Assembly: GCF_000024425.1 (NCBI RefSeq)
Contig: NC_013946.1
Span: forward strand, 2,604,001-2,668,000
Length of the DNA stretch: 64,000 bases
From: Meiothermus ruber DSM 1279
GTDB lineage: Bacteria; Deinococcota; Deinococci; Deinococcales; Thermaceae
Reading direction: 5' to 3'
Position numbers and translations under genes: made by a program. The notes under the pieces were generated by a model that worked only from the letters and a program-made list of their open reading frames with translations, was not told where the DNA came from and searched no databases. This document shows, piece by piece, positions 1 to 7,208 of the stretch. How positions within the stretch are numbered: the stretch's first letter is position 1; each line of letters begins with the position of its first letter.

Positions 1-107
1 TCCGGGGAAATGTGCCCTTTGCCGTTCAAAACCTTCGAGACTGTAACGGCAGAAACCCCTGCCAGCCGGGCAACATCCACAAGGGTGGTTCGGGCGCGAC
101 GTCTCAT
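1..107 (-). CDS. LacI-family transcriptional regulator, N-terminal fragment
   Basis: Only the first 35 codons lie in the window; the gene runs off the left edge. The reverse strand reads MRRRARTTLVDVARLAG followed by VSAVTVSKVLNG, the helix-turn-helix and hinge start of LacI/GalR regulators. These are normally about 330-residue sugar-sensing repressors. It is divergent from the TRAP transporter operon and is the obvious candidate to control it. The start is ATG at 107, six bases from the predicted transcription start, so the mRNA is nearly leaderless. The effector domain is not visible, so the ligand cannot be inferred from this gene. Confidence 0.85.
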   Translation of the reverse strand, partial: MRRRARTTLVDVARLAGVSAVTVSKVLNGKGHISP

Positions 108-119
108 AAACGCTAACTC

Positions 120-148
120 AATATATTTTTACTTTTCTGTATTGACAA
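120..148 (-). promoter_or_regulatory. Promoter of the LacI-type regulator
   Basis: On the reverse strand there is TTGTCA (143-148), a 17-base spacer and TATATT (120-125). This is a good sigma-70-type promoter reading into the regulator. Its -35 box overlaps that of the divergent TRAP promoter, so the two promoters would interfere directly. Confidence 0.6.
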
Positions 149-170
149 GTTTTTTATATTTAGGTTATCG
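142..170 (+). promoter_or_regulatory. Promoter of the TRAP/dehydrogenase operon
   Basis: TTGACA (142-147), a 17-base spacer and TTATCG (165-170) form a promoter with a perfect -35 and a weak -10 box. The predicted start near 178 gives a leader of about 84 bases before dctP. The weak -10 lies inside the operator described next. Confidence 0.55.
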
Positions 171-178
171 TTTACCTA
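161..178. promoter_or_regulatory. LacI-type operator candidate
   Basis: TAGGTTATCGTTTACCTA is an imperfect inverted repeat with seven of nine base pairs matching about a central CG. A central CG is characteristic of LacI-family operators. It covers the -10 box of the TRAP operon, so binding would block transcription. That the neighbouring regulator binds here is inference. Confidence 0.5.
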
Positions 179-261
179 ACTACATCAAACAGGAAGTCGG
201 CATGGCTTGACTACCCGGTCATCTACGGCTCGAGCTGGTTCTTGCAAGCAAAGGAGGCACC

Positions 262-1239
262 ATGAAGAAGCTGGCTTGGTTTTTCCTCGTGTTACTGGTC
301 ACAGGCGGTCTGGCCCAGGGAAGCAACCCCACCTACACCCTTCGCTACAACCACGTTCTGGCCCCCACCCATCCGTTCCACGCCGCGTTTCAAAAGTGGG
401 CCCAGCGGGTGGCGGCCCGCACCAAAGGCGATCTGCAGATTTTGGTTTTCCACAGCGCCCAGCTAGGGGTTGAAGAAGACATCATCGAGCAGCTCCGGCG
501 GGGCATTCCGGTCGGACAGAACACCGATGCTGCGCGGATGGGCAACTACATCCGGGAAATGGCGGTGATCAACGCCCCCTACTTTTTACAGGATCCTGCC
601 CAGGTAGAACGCCTTAGCAAGACCCCGTCGGTTCAGCGCTGGATCGATCAGCTCGCCTCGCAGTACGGCATCCGGGTGCTCTGTATGAACTGGGTGCAGG
701 GGGCGCGGCACTTTATGACCAACCGACCCATCCGAACCCCACAGGATCTAAGGGGCCTGCGCATCCGCACCCCTCCCGCCCCCATCTGGCAGGAATCGGT
801 GCGGGCCCTGGGGGCCACCCCGGTTGCCCTGGCCTTTGGTGAGATTTACAGTGGGCTACAACAGCGGGCCATCGACGGCGTGGAGCTGGTCTACCAGAAC
901 ATCCTGGACATGAGCCTGAACGAGGTGCTGCGTTATGTGAACGAGACGCAGCACATCCTGCTGGTCAACTTCCAGGTGGTGGGGGAAGCCTGGTTCCAGC
1001 GCCTGCCCAAAAACTATCAGCAAATCCTGGTAGAAGAATGCGAGAGCGCTGGCCGGGGCGTCACCCTGGACATCCAGGTGCAGACCGCTAAAGCCCAGCG
1101 GGAGGTGCAGCGCAGGGGTATGACCATCGTAACCAATACCAACCTCGAGGCCTTCCGGCAGGCCGGCCAGGCCGCCTACGAGCGCCTGGGCCTGCTGGAT
1201 GCCCGCCGCAGACTCTACGAGGAGATGGGCTTGCGGTAA
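262..1239 (+). CDS. dctP: TRAP transporter solute-binding protein, DctP family
   Basis: Extracytoplasmic substrate-binding protein of a TRAP (tripartite ATP-independent periplasmic) transporter, 325 residues, the usual length. Residues 1-18 form a signal peptide (MKK, a hydrophobic run, then LAQG). The family pattern follows: TYTLRYNHVL near the mature N terminus, a conserved RIRTPPAPIW segment near residue 175, and GEIYSGLQQRAIDGVE in the C-terminal lobe. The Arg in this region normally binds the carboxylate of an organic acid. AGGAGG at 252-257 precedes the ATG. It is the first gene of a seven-gene unit with both membrane subunits and three dehydrogenases. The substrate is probably a sugar acid (inference from neighbours). 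Confidence 0.93.
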   Translation: MKKLAWFFLVLLVTGGLAQGSNPTYTLRYNHVLAPTHPFHAAFQKWAQRVAARTKGDLQILVFHSAQLGVEEDIIEQLRRGIPVGQNTDAARMGNYIREMAVINAPYFLQDPAQVERLSKTPSVQRWIDQLASQYGIRVLCMNWVQGARHFMTNRPIRTPQDLRGLRIRTPPAPIWQESVRALGATPVALAFGEIYSGLQQRAIDGVELVYQNILDMSLNEVLRYVNETQHILLVNFQVVGEAWFQRLPKNYQQILVEECESAGRGVTLDIQVQTAKAQREVQRRGMTIVTNTNLEAFRQAGQAAYERLGLLDARRRLYEEMGLR

Positions 1240-1288
1240 AGCCAATCGCCCGGGCCGGCAGCGGCCCGGGTAAGCTTTGGGGGCTGTT

Positions 1289-1747
1289 GTGAGCACAGTA
1301 CATCGACTCGAAGAATCGCTGGCCCTGGTCTTCCTGACCATCGCCACCTCGATGGTCTTCCTCAGCGGCATCAGCCGCTTTCTGGGCCAGCCCCTCGGAT
1401 GGAGTATCGACCTGGCGACCTTTTGTTTTGCCTGGGCGGTTTTTTTAGGGGCCGATGTGGCCTTCCGCCAGGATCGGCATGTGAGCGTGGAAATTTTTGT
1501 GCAGCGGCTCTCCAAACCCTGGCAGCGGGCCATCAAACTGTTCAACCTGTGCCTGATCGCTTTGTTCTTGTCGGCGCTGCTGGTCTACGGTAGCGAGATG
1601 GCCTATGCCACCCGCTTTCGCACCTTCCAGGGCATCCCAGAACTCAGCTACGCCTGGGTCACCCTGAGCGTACCGGTTGGCAGCCTGCTTTTACTGGCGA
1701 CAACCGTAGGCAAAATTAGGCAGCTTCTCAAGGAGAATCCAGCGTGA
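1289..1747 (+). CDS. dctQ: TRAP transporter small membrane subunit, DctQ family
   Basis: Small permease subunit (about 152 residues) with four predicted membrane helices, the DctQ topology. It pairs with the large DctM subunit to carry a dicarboxylate- or uronate-type substrate using an ion gradient. I chose GTG at 1289 because GGGGG (1279-1283) sits five bases upstream. An in-frame TTG at 1277 is possible but has no such site. Its stop overlaps the dctM start in GTGA, so the two are translationally coupled. Confidence 0.88.
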   Translation: MSTVHRLEESLALVFLTIATSMVFLSGISRFLGQPLGWSIDLATFCFAWAVFLGADVAFRQDRHVSVEIFVQRLSKPWQRAIKLFNLCLIALFLSALLVYGSEMAYATRFRTFQGIPELSYAWVTLSVPVGSLLLLATTVGKIRQLLKENPA

Positions 1748-3027
1748 TCGTGTCGCTTCTTATTTTCCTTGGGCTGTTGCTGCTTGGCATGCCGGTGGTG
1801 TTTGCTATTGGCATTGCGGGCTTCGTTTTTTTCCTTCTCACGCCCGGCCTGCAGCCGGTTATGCCGGTTCAACTCGCGCTCTCGGAAACCCAGAATTTCG
1901 CCCTCCTGGCCATCCCCACCTTCATCCTGGCCGGCAATCTGATGAACGAAGCCGGGGTCACCCGACGACTGGTGCAGTTCGCCACCCTGCTCACCGGCCA
2001 CCTGGCCGGCGGCCTGGGGCAGGTCAGCGTGCTGGCCAGCACCTTGATGGGAGGGGTCTCGGGGTCGGCCATCGCCGACGCCAGCATGCAGGCCCGGGTG
2101 CTGGGGCCCGAGATGCAAAAAAGAGGCTACACACCTGGCTTTATTGCCGCGTTGCAGGGGTTTACCGGCCTTTTAGCCGTAATGATTCCCCCCAGCATAG
2201 CCCTTATCTTGTACGGCAGCATTGGGCAGGTTTCCATTGGCCGCCTGTTTGCCGGCGGGATCGGCATAGGGCTTTTGTTGGCTTTGGTATTTATGCTGGT
2301 GGTGGCTTTTCTAGCCAAAAAACGCCGGTACCCCCGCGAACGGGCCAGCCCAGCCCCCACGCGCGAGATTGCCTCGGCTTTTCTGGCCAGCTTTTGGGCG
2401 CTGATCTTCCCCCTGATTCTGCTCATCACACTGCGGGGCGGGGTTTTCGTGCCGTCGGAGGTGGGCGCGGCTGCCTGCGTTTATGCGCTCATACTGGGCA
2501 GCGTGGTCTACAGGGAGCTGGGAAAAGCCGGCCTGGTACGCGCCCTGAAGCAATCGGTGGCCGATATTGGCATGGTCTCCTTCCTGATCGCCTGCTCGGC
2601 CTTGATCGGCTATGCCATGAAGTGGGAGATGTGGCCCCAAAAGCTGGGGCAGTTTCTGGCGGGGCTGCAGCTCGAGACCACCCTGGTCGTTCTGGCGGTA
2701 TTACTGGCCCTGCTGGTGCTGGGAACCGTGCTGGACTCCACCGTGATGATTATTTTGACCACCCCCATACTGGTGCCGGCCATGAAGGCCCTGGGGGTCG
2801 ATCTGGTGCACTTTGGGGTGCTGATGGCCCTAACCTGTGCCATCGGCCTGCTAACCCCGCCCGTGGGTCTTTCGATGTACGCCGTCTGCTCGATTATGCG
2901 CTGTTCGGTTGCCGAGTACCTGCGCGAGGGCTGGCCGCTGCTGGTTGCAGTACTGGCGACCATCCTCGTCGCCCTCTTGTTTCCCCCCTTGGTGACCACG
3001 TTACCCAACTTGCTTTTTCACAGGTGA
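1744..3027 (+). CDS. dctM: TRAP transporter large membrane subunit, DctM family
   Basis: Ion-coupled transport channel of the TRAP system, 427 residues with about twelve hydrophobic segments, as expected for DctM. Typical features are the N-terminal GLLLLGMPVVFAIGIAG, the GGVSGSAIADAS loop near residue 103, PPSIALILYG near 149 and the C-terminal LTPPVGLSMYAV. The start is GTG, overlapping the dctQ stop. Together with dctP and dctQ it forms a complete transporter. It ends only three bases before the first dehydrogenase gene, which supports one transcript. Confidence 0.93.
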   Translation: MIVSLLIFLGLLLLGMPVVFAIGIAGFVFFLLTPGLQPVMPVQLALSETQNFALLAIPTFILAGNLMNEAGVTRRLVQFATLLTGHLAGGLGQVSVLASTLMGGVSGSAIADASMQARVLGPEMQKRGYTPGFIAALQGFTGLLAVMIPPSIALILYGSIGQVSIGRLFAGGIGIGLLLALVFMLVVAFLAKKRRYPRERASPAPTREIASAFLASFWALIFPLILLITLRGGVFVPSEVGAAACVYALILGSVVYRELGKAGLVRALKQSVADIGMVSFLIACSALIGYAMKWEMWPQKLGQFLAGLQLETTLVVLAVLLALLVLGTVLDSTVMIILTTPILVPAMKALGVDLVHFGVLMALTCAIGLLTPPVGLSMYAVCSIMRCSVAEYLREGWPLLVAVLATILVALLFPPLVTTLPNLLFHR

Positions 3028-3030
3028 GGT

Positions 3031-3756
3031 ATGTCGCGTAGAATCGCCCTTGTCACCGGAGCCGCCAGAGGCATCGGGAAGGCCATCGCCGAAAGGCTCG
3101 CAGCCATGGGCCACCACGTAATTGTGGCCGACCTGAACCTCGAGGCCGCCCAACAAACCGCCCAGGCCATTGGCGGCAGCGCAGGCCGCCTGGATGTTTC
3201 TAACTACCTCGAGGTGGAAGCCTTTATGGCCCAGGCCCAGGCCCAGCACGGGCGGCTGGATATCCTGGTTAACAACGCCGGCATCATCCGCCGTGGCAAT
3301 CTGCTCAGCGTCAGCGAGGATGACTGGGATAGGGTTATTGCCGTAAACCTCAAGGGCGCTTTCAACTGCGCCAAGCACGCCGCGCCGTACATGATCAAAG
3401 GGGGCTGGGGGCGCATCGTAAACATCGTTTCGATCGCGGCCAAAACGGGGGACATCACCTCCGCACCGGGCTATGGCTCCTCCAAGGCGGGGGTGGTCAA
3501 CCTCACCAAAACCCTGGCCCGGGAGCTGGCCCCCTACGGCATTACCGCCAATGCCGTGGCCCCCCACGCCATCGAAACCGAGATGAGCGCCCAGTGGAGC
3601 GAAGAAACCCGCCAGCGGGTGCTATCCGGAATTCCGCTGGGAAGGCTGGGCAAACCCCAGGAGGTCGCGGCGGCCGTGGCCTTTTTAGTCTCCGAAGAAG
3701 CAGGTTTTATCACCGGAGCCACACTGGATATCAACGGTGGGGCGCTTATGGACTGA
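3031..3756 (+). CDS. SDR-family NAD(P)-dependent oxidoreductase (first of two)
   Basis: Classical short-chain dehydrogenase of 241 residues. It has the Rossmann motif TGAARGIG near residue 9, NNAG at about 87, catalytic Ser in NIVSIAA, and the YGSSK active-site Tyr and Lys near 150. INGG near the C terminus is typical of FabG-like enzymes. Acidic residues after strand two (VADLNLEAA) suggest NAD(H) use. In this operon it probably oxidises a sugar-acid or polyol intermediate. The substrate cannot be read from the sequence. Confidence 0.85.
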   Translation: MSRRIALVTGAARGIGKAIAERLAAMGHHVIVADLNLEAAQQTAQAIGGSAGRLDVSNYLEVEAFMAQAQAQHGRLDILVNNAGIIRRGNLLSVSEDDWDRVIAVNLKGAFNCAKHAAPYMIKGGWGRIVNIVSIAAKTGDITSAPGYGSSKAGVVNLTKTLARELAPYGITANAVAPHAIETEMSAQWSEETRQRVLSGIPLGRLGKPQEVAAAVAFLVSEEAGFITGATLDINGGALMD

Positions 3757-3765
3757 GGAAGCAAC

Positions 3766-4521
3766 ATGAAAGAACTGTTTGAACTCAACCAACGGGTGGC
3801 TCTGGTGACCGGCGGTACCGGGGGGTTGGGCCTGGAGATGGCTCGAGCCCTAAGGGAAGCCGGTGCCCAGGTCGCCCTTTTAGGCCGCAACCAAGAGAGC
3901 CTGCGCTGCTGCGCCCGCGAGCTCGGGGCGCTGCCCGTGGTGGCCGATGTCACCTCTGCCCAGGAGGCTCAGGGTGCGGTGAAGCAGGTTTTGCACGAGC
4001 TCGGGCGGGTGGACATCCTGGTTAACGCCGCGGGCACCCATGTGATTAAGCCCTCCCTCGAGCTAAGCCCTGCCGAATGGCAGCGGGTGCTCGAGGTCAA
4101 CCTGAGCGGCAGTTTCTTCATGGCCCAGGCGGTGGCCGAGCCCATGCGCGCCCAGGGGTATGGCCGCATTATCAACATCGGCTCGGTAATGAGCGGACGT
4201 GGGCTACCCCGCAGGGCCGCCTATGCCGCCAGCAAGGGCGGGCTGGTTACCCTCACCTACACCCTGGCCCAGGAATGGGGGGCGTGGGGCATCCGGGTCA
4301 ACGCAATTGCCCCCGGCTTCTTCCACACCCATATGACCGATGCACTTTTTCAAGATGCCCTCTGGGTCGAGCGCCTGGAACAGCGCGTCGCCGTAAGGCG
4401 GGCCGGACAGCCTCGAGACCTGGCTGGTGCGGTTGTGTTCCTGGCCTCTCCAGCCTCCGAATACGTTAACGGGCACGTGCTGTACGTGGACGGTGGCTTC
4501 ACCACAGGAGAACCCTGGTAA
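3766..4521 (+). CDS. SDR-family oxidoreductase (second), gluconate 5-dehydrogenase-like
   Basis: Classical SDR of 251 residues with TGGTGGLG, NAAG, the catalytic Ser in NIGSVMSG and YAASK. It ends with YVDGGFTTGEPW, resembling gluconate 5-dehydrogenase and 2-deoxy-gluconate 3-dehydrogenase relatives. It differs clearly from the preceding SDR, so the pair is unlikely to be a recent duplication. It lies 9 bases after the first SDR and its TAA stop overlaps the ATG of the next gene (TAATG). A role in sugar-acid oxidation or reduction is inferred from family and context. Confidence 0.83.
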   Translation: MKELFELNQRVALVTGGTGGLGLEMARALREAGAQVALLGRNQESLRCCARELGALPVVADVTSAQEAQGAVKQVLHELGRVDILVNAAGTHVIKPSLELSPAEWQRVLEVNLSGSFFMAQAVAEPMRAQGYGRIINIGSVMSGRGLPRRAAYAASKGGLVTLTYTLAQEWGAWGIRVNAIAPGFFHTHMTDALFQDALWVERLEQRVAVRRAGQPRDLAGAVVFLASPASEYVNGHVLYVDGGFTTGEPW

Positions 4522-5531
4522 TGCAAGGCATTCCTGTGCAACAACTGCGCGAGCGGGTGGAGCAGATTCTAATAAACCGGGGCTTTACGCTGGAGAATGC
4601 TCTACCCATCGCAGAATCCCTGGTGCTGGCCGAGATGCGGGGGGTTGCCTCGCACGGCCTGATCCGACTGCCCATCTACCTCGAGCGCGCCCGACTGGGT
4701 TCGGTAAAACCCCAGGCCCGGCCCGTGCTGCTGGCGGATTATCCAGCCCTGGCCCTGCTGGATGCCCAGGATGGTCACGGCATCCCCTCCGGCTTGAAAG
4801 CGATGGAGCTGGCCATTGAAAAAGCCCAGAAGGTGGGCCTGGCCGCTGTGGGGGTGCGGCGCTCGAGCCACTTTGGCCTGGCCTGGTACTTCGTGCGCAG
4901 CGCAGTGGAAAAGGGGCTGGTCGGCGTGGCACTCTCCAACGCCGATGCGCTGGTGGCCCCCTGGGGCGCCCGCAGCCGCTTTCTGGGCACCAACCCCCTG
5001 GCTGTGGGCATCCCGGCCATGGAGGAACCCCCCATCGCCCTGGACATGGCCACCAGCGAGGCCGCCCACGGCAAAATTTTGCTGGCCAAGTCCAGCGGGA
5101 AAACCATCCCCCTCAACTGGGCCCTCGATGCGGAGGGGCGGCCCACCGACGACCCCGACCGGGCCCTGGCCGGCGCCCTGCTGCCTTTTGGGGGGCCCAA
5201 GGGATCGGCCATCAGCCTGCTCATTGATGTGCTGTGCGGCCCACTCGTGGGCGCTCTGATTGGCCCCGAGATCGCCCCGCTCTACACCGAGCCCGAACGG
5301 CCCCAGGGCCTGGGCCATTTTTTTATGGCCCTGAACCCGGGTGTTTTTGGCGACGCCGAACAGTTTAGAAAGCAGGTCGACGCGTACATTCGCAGGGTTC
5401 GCGCGCTGCCTCCCGCCGAAAACGTCGATCGGGTTCTACTGCCAGGCGAACGCGAGTGGCGCCTCGAGCAAAAAGCGCTACAGGAGGGGGTGTCTCTAAG
5501 CCCAGAGGCCGCTAAAGCGGTGGGCCTTTAA
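4521..5531 (+). CDS. LDH2/MDH2-family dehydrogenase (YiaK/malate-lactate type)
   Basis: Oxidoreductase of the LDH2/MDH2 family, 336 residues, unrelated in fold to ordinary lactate dehydrogenase. Members include 2,3-diketo-L-gulonate reductase YiaK, ureidoglycolate dehydrogenase and sulfolactate dehydrogenase. Family signatures are ASHGLIRLPIY near residue 43, SSHFG at about 116, FLGTNPLAVGIP near 158 and DMATSEAAHGK near 175. In the Escherichia coli yia operon a YiaK reductase is encoded with a TRAP transporter, which is the same pairing seen here. That makes diketogulonate or a related uronate breakdown product the leading hypothesis. Translation is coupled to the preceding SDR. Confidence 0.85.
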   Translation: MQGIPVQQLRERVEQILINRGFTLENALPIAESLVLAEMRGVASHGLIRLPIYLERARLGSVKPQARPVLLADYPALALLDAQDGHGIPSGLKAMELAIEKAQKVGLAAVGVRRSSHFGLAWYFVRSAVEKGLVGVALSNADALVAPWGARSRFLGTNPLAVGIPAMEEPPIALDMATSEAAHGKILLAKSSGKTIPLNWALDAEGRPTDDPDRALAGALLPFGGPKGSAISLLIDVLCGPLVGALIGPEIAPLYTEPERPQGLGHFFMALNPGVFGDAEQFRKQVDAYIRRVRALPPAENVDRVLLPGEREWRLEQKALQEGVSLSPEAAKAVGL

Positions 5532-5582
5532 GGTAGGTTGCTGCCGAACCCAGGAGATTGGGAAAAGGGTGTGTCAAGGTCT

Positions 5583-6671
5583 CTAGCTGGCCGTGAGGGC
5601 TCGAGGCTGGAACTGATTGTAGAGGGCCCGGGTGATAAAACCCCCGCCCAAGAGCCGCTCCCCCTGGTAGAGGACCGCCGACTGGCCTGGAGTCACGGCG
5701 AACTGGGGCTCCGCGAGCCGGATGACCATCCGCCCAGCTTCCATGGCCTCCACCCGGGCCGGCACCGGCCTGGTGCGGTAGCGCACCTGCACCTCGAGGC
5801 GCTCGGGTAAGTCCTGCGCCTCAACCAGCAGGTTGACCTCACGAATCTCGAGGCCCCCCCACATACAGGCCTCCCTGGGCCCCACGATCACCTCGTTGGT
5901 GGTGGTGTTCACCTGCACCACGTAGCGCTCGAGGTGGCTCTTCCACAGGCCCAGGCCCTTTTTCTGGCCCACCGTGTAGAACTGCGCCCCGTTGTGTTCG
6001 CCAATCTGCTGGCCGGTCTCGAGGTCAATCAGCGGCCCCGGACGGGCCGAGAGGTGCTGGGCCAGGAAGTCCTTCAGGTCGCCCTGCACAAAACAGATGT
6101 TCTGGCTCTCGGGCTTTTTGGCGGTGGGCAGACCAAACTGCTCGGCCAGGGCCCGCACCTGGGGCTTTTCCAGGTGGCCCACCGGAAAGAGCATATGGGG
6201 AATGGCCTCCTTGGGCGTGCCCCACAAAAAGTAGGTCTGGTCTTTCTTGGGGTCGCCCCGGTACAGCCCCCCATCGCGGTTTATGACGTAGTGCCCGGTT
6301 GCCACATAATCACAGCCCAGCATCCGGGCCTTCTTTAAAAGCGAGTCAAACTTGACCCGGGTGTTGCAGTTCACGCAAGGGTTGGGGGTCTCCCCTTGCT
6401 GGTAGCCTGCAATAAATGGGTCAATGATCTTTTCCTGAAACTCCTCGCGGTAGTCGAGCAGGTAAAAAGGAATACCGATAATATCGGCGACCCGCCGGGC
6501 CTCGTAGGCTGCGTCAGGCGAGCAGCAGGTCTCGAAGCAGTCGTCCTTTTTGTTGTCGGGCCAGAAGCGCATCATGGCCCCGATGACCTCGTAGCCCTGC
6601 TGTTTAAGCAAAGCGGCGCTCACGGAGGAGTCCACCCCCCCGCTCATGGCCGCCAGTACACGCTTACCCAT
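5583..6671 (-). CDS. mnmA: tRNA-specific 2-thiouridylase MnmA
   Basis: Catalyses ATP-dependent 2-thiolation of the wobble uridine in tRNA-Lys, -Glu and -Gln. The 362-residue protein has the PP-loop SGGVDSSVSAA at residues 10-20, the first catalytic Cys in ETPNPCVNCN near 102 and the second in NICFVQGD near 198. The C-terminal beta-barrel domain is complete. It is convergent with the TRAP operon, 51 bases apart. The start is ATG at 6671. Immediately upstream is an 18-base perfect palindrome rather than a clear ribosome-binding site. Confidence 0.96.
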   Translation of the reverse strand: MGKRVLAAMSGGVDSSVSAALLKQQGYEVIGAMMRFWPDNKKDDCFETCCSPDAAYEARRVADIIGIPFYLLDYREEFQEKIIDPFIAGYQQGETPNPCVNCNTRVKFDSLLKKARMLGCDYVATGHYVINRDGGLYRGDPKKDQTYFLWGTPKEAIPHMLFPVGHLEKPQVRALAEQFGLPTAKKPESQNICFVQGDLKDFLAQHLSARPGPLIDLETGQQIGEHNGAQFYTVGQKKGLGLWKSHLERYVVQVNTTTNEVIVGPREACMWGGLEIREVNLLVEAQDLPERLEVQVRYRTRPVPARVEAMEAGRMVIRLAEPQFAVTPGQSAVLYQGERLLGGGFITRALYNQFQPRALTAS

Positions 6672-6676
6672 ATCAA

Positions 6677-6694
6677 AGGAGCCTCGAGGCTCCT
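6677..6694. repeat. 18-base perfect palindrome before mnmA
   Basis: AGGAGCCTCGAGGCTCCT is exactly self-complementary and centred on CTCGAG. It lies 6 bases before the mnmA start codon, so an mRNA carrying it would form a stem just before the start. It could equally be a DNA-level protein site. Confidence 0.6.
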
Positions 6695-6747
6695 ACACCA
6701 GTGTACCCCATGACTTTAGGAGTTAAAGCACACTTCCCCTGGCCTTG

Positions 6748-6776
6748 TTGACAGCTTGCAGCGCCTATGTTAACCT
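6748..6776 (+). promoter_or_regulatory. Promoter of tRNA-Arg
   Basis: TTGACA (6748-6753), 17 bases and TAACCT (6771-6776). The predicted start near 6783 leaves a leader of about 29 bases before the mature tRNA. Confidence 0.6.
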
Positions 6777-6811
6777 ACAGGACGCATTTGGTGGTGTTCA
6801 CCGGTGCACAG

Positions 6812-6888
6812 GGGCGCGTAGCTCAGTTGGATAGAGCGACTGACTACGGATCAGTAGGTCGTGGGTTCGAATCCTGCCGCGCCCGCCA
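6812..6888 (+). tRNA. tRNA-Arg (anticodon ACG)
   Basis: A 77-base cloverleaf. Acceptor arm GGGCGCG (6812-6818) pairs with CGCGCCC (6878-6884), followed by discriminator G and an encoded CCA. The D arm has GCTCAGTTGG, the anticodon loop is CTACGGA giving ACG, and the T loop is TTCGAAT. ACG becomes ICG after TadA editing and reads the CGN codons. It stands alone between its own promoter and terminator. Confidence 0.97.
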
Positions 6889-6894
6889 ATCCAG

Positions 6895-6921
6895 ACACGG
6901 GGCTCGCCGCCCCGTGTTTTT
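6895..6921 (+). terminator. Rho-independent terminator of tRNA-Arg
   Basis: ACACGGGGC (6895-6903) pairs perfectly with GCCCCGTGT (6909-6917), with a five-base loop and a T run to 6921. It starts six bases after the tRNA. Confidence 0.9.
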
Positions 6922-7189
6922 ATTTTCGCCACTCCTCCAGCCGCTCGCGCAGCTCGCGGGCGTAACGGGGGTTGCGCCCACCCCCCAGGGCCGCCAGTGC
7001 GCCAATTAGCACAAAGGCCAGGCTTACCGGGATGGGCTTGATCAGGAGCGCCGCCAGCACCGCACCCACCAGCAACCCCAGGCCCACACGGGTGCGCCCG
7101 GCCAGCAGGCTGCGCACCGACAGGAAGGCCAGCGCACCGGGGAGCAACCACAGCAATAGCCGTAGCAACAGCACCGCGCCTTCGGTCAT
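6920..7189 (-). CDS. Small membrane protein of unknown function
   Basis: An 89-residue product with three predicted hydrophobic stretches: about 6-26, 31-47 and 49-67. A short basic and acidic C-terminal tail (RNPRYARELRERLEEWRK) probably faces the cytoplasm. I recognise no family. It follows the GGDEF-EAL gene by 19 bases on the same strand and may be co-transcribed with it. Coding potential rests on a clean hydrophobic pattern and neighbour spacing. Confidence 0.6.
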   Translation of the reverse strand: MTEGAVLLLRLLLWLLPGALAFLSVRSLLAGRTRVGLGLLVGAVLAALLIKPIPVSLAFVLIGALAALGGGRNPRYARELRERLEEWRK

Positions 7190-7208
7190 GGGTCAATGGT
7201 AACAGGCT

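Noticed and set aside
10-210. A forward frame of 66 codons at the left edge
   Set aside because: It runs antisense through the LacI-type start and across both promoters; the reverse strand gives a clear HTH protein.
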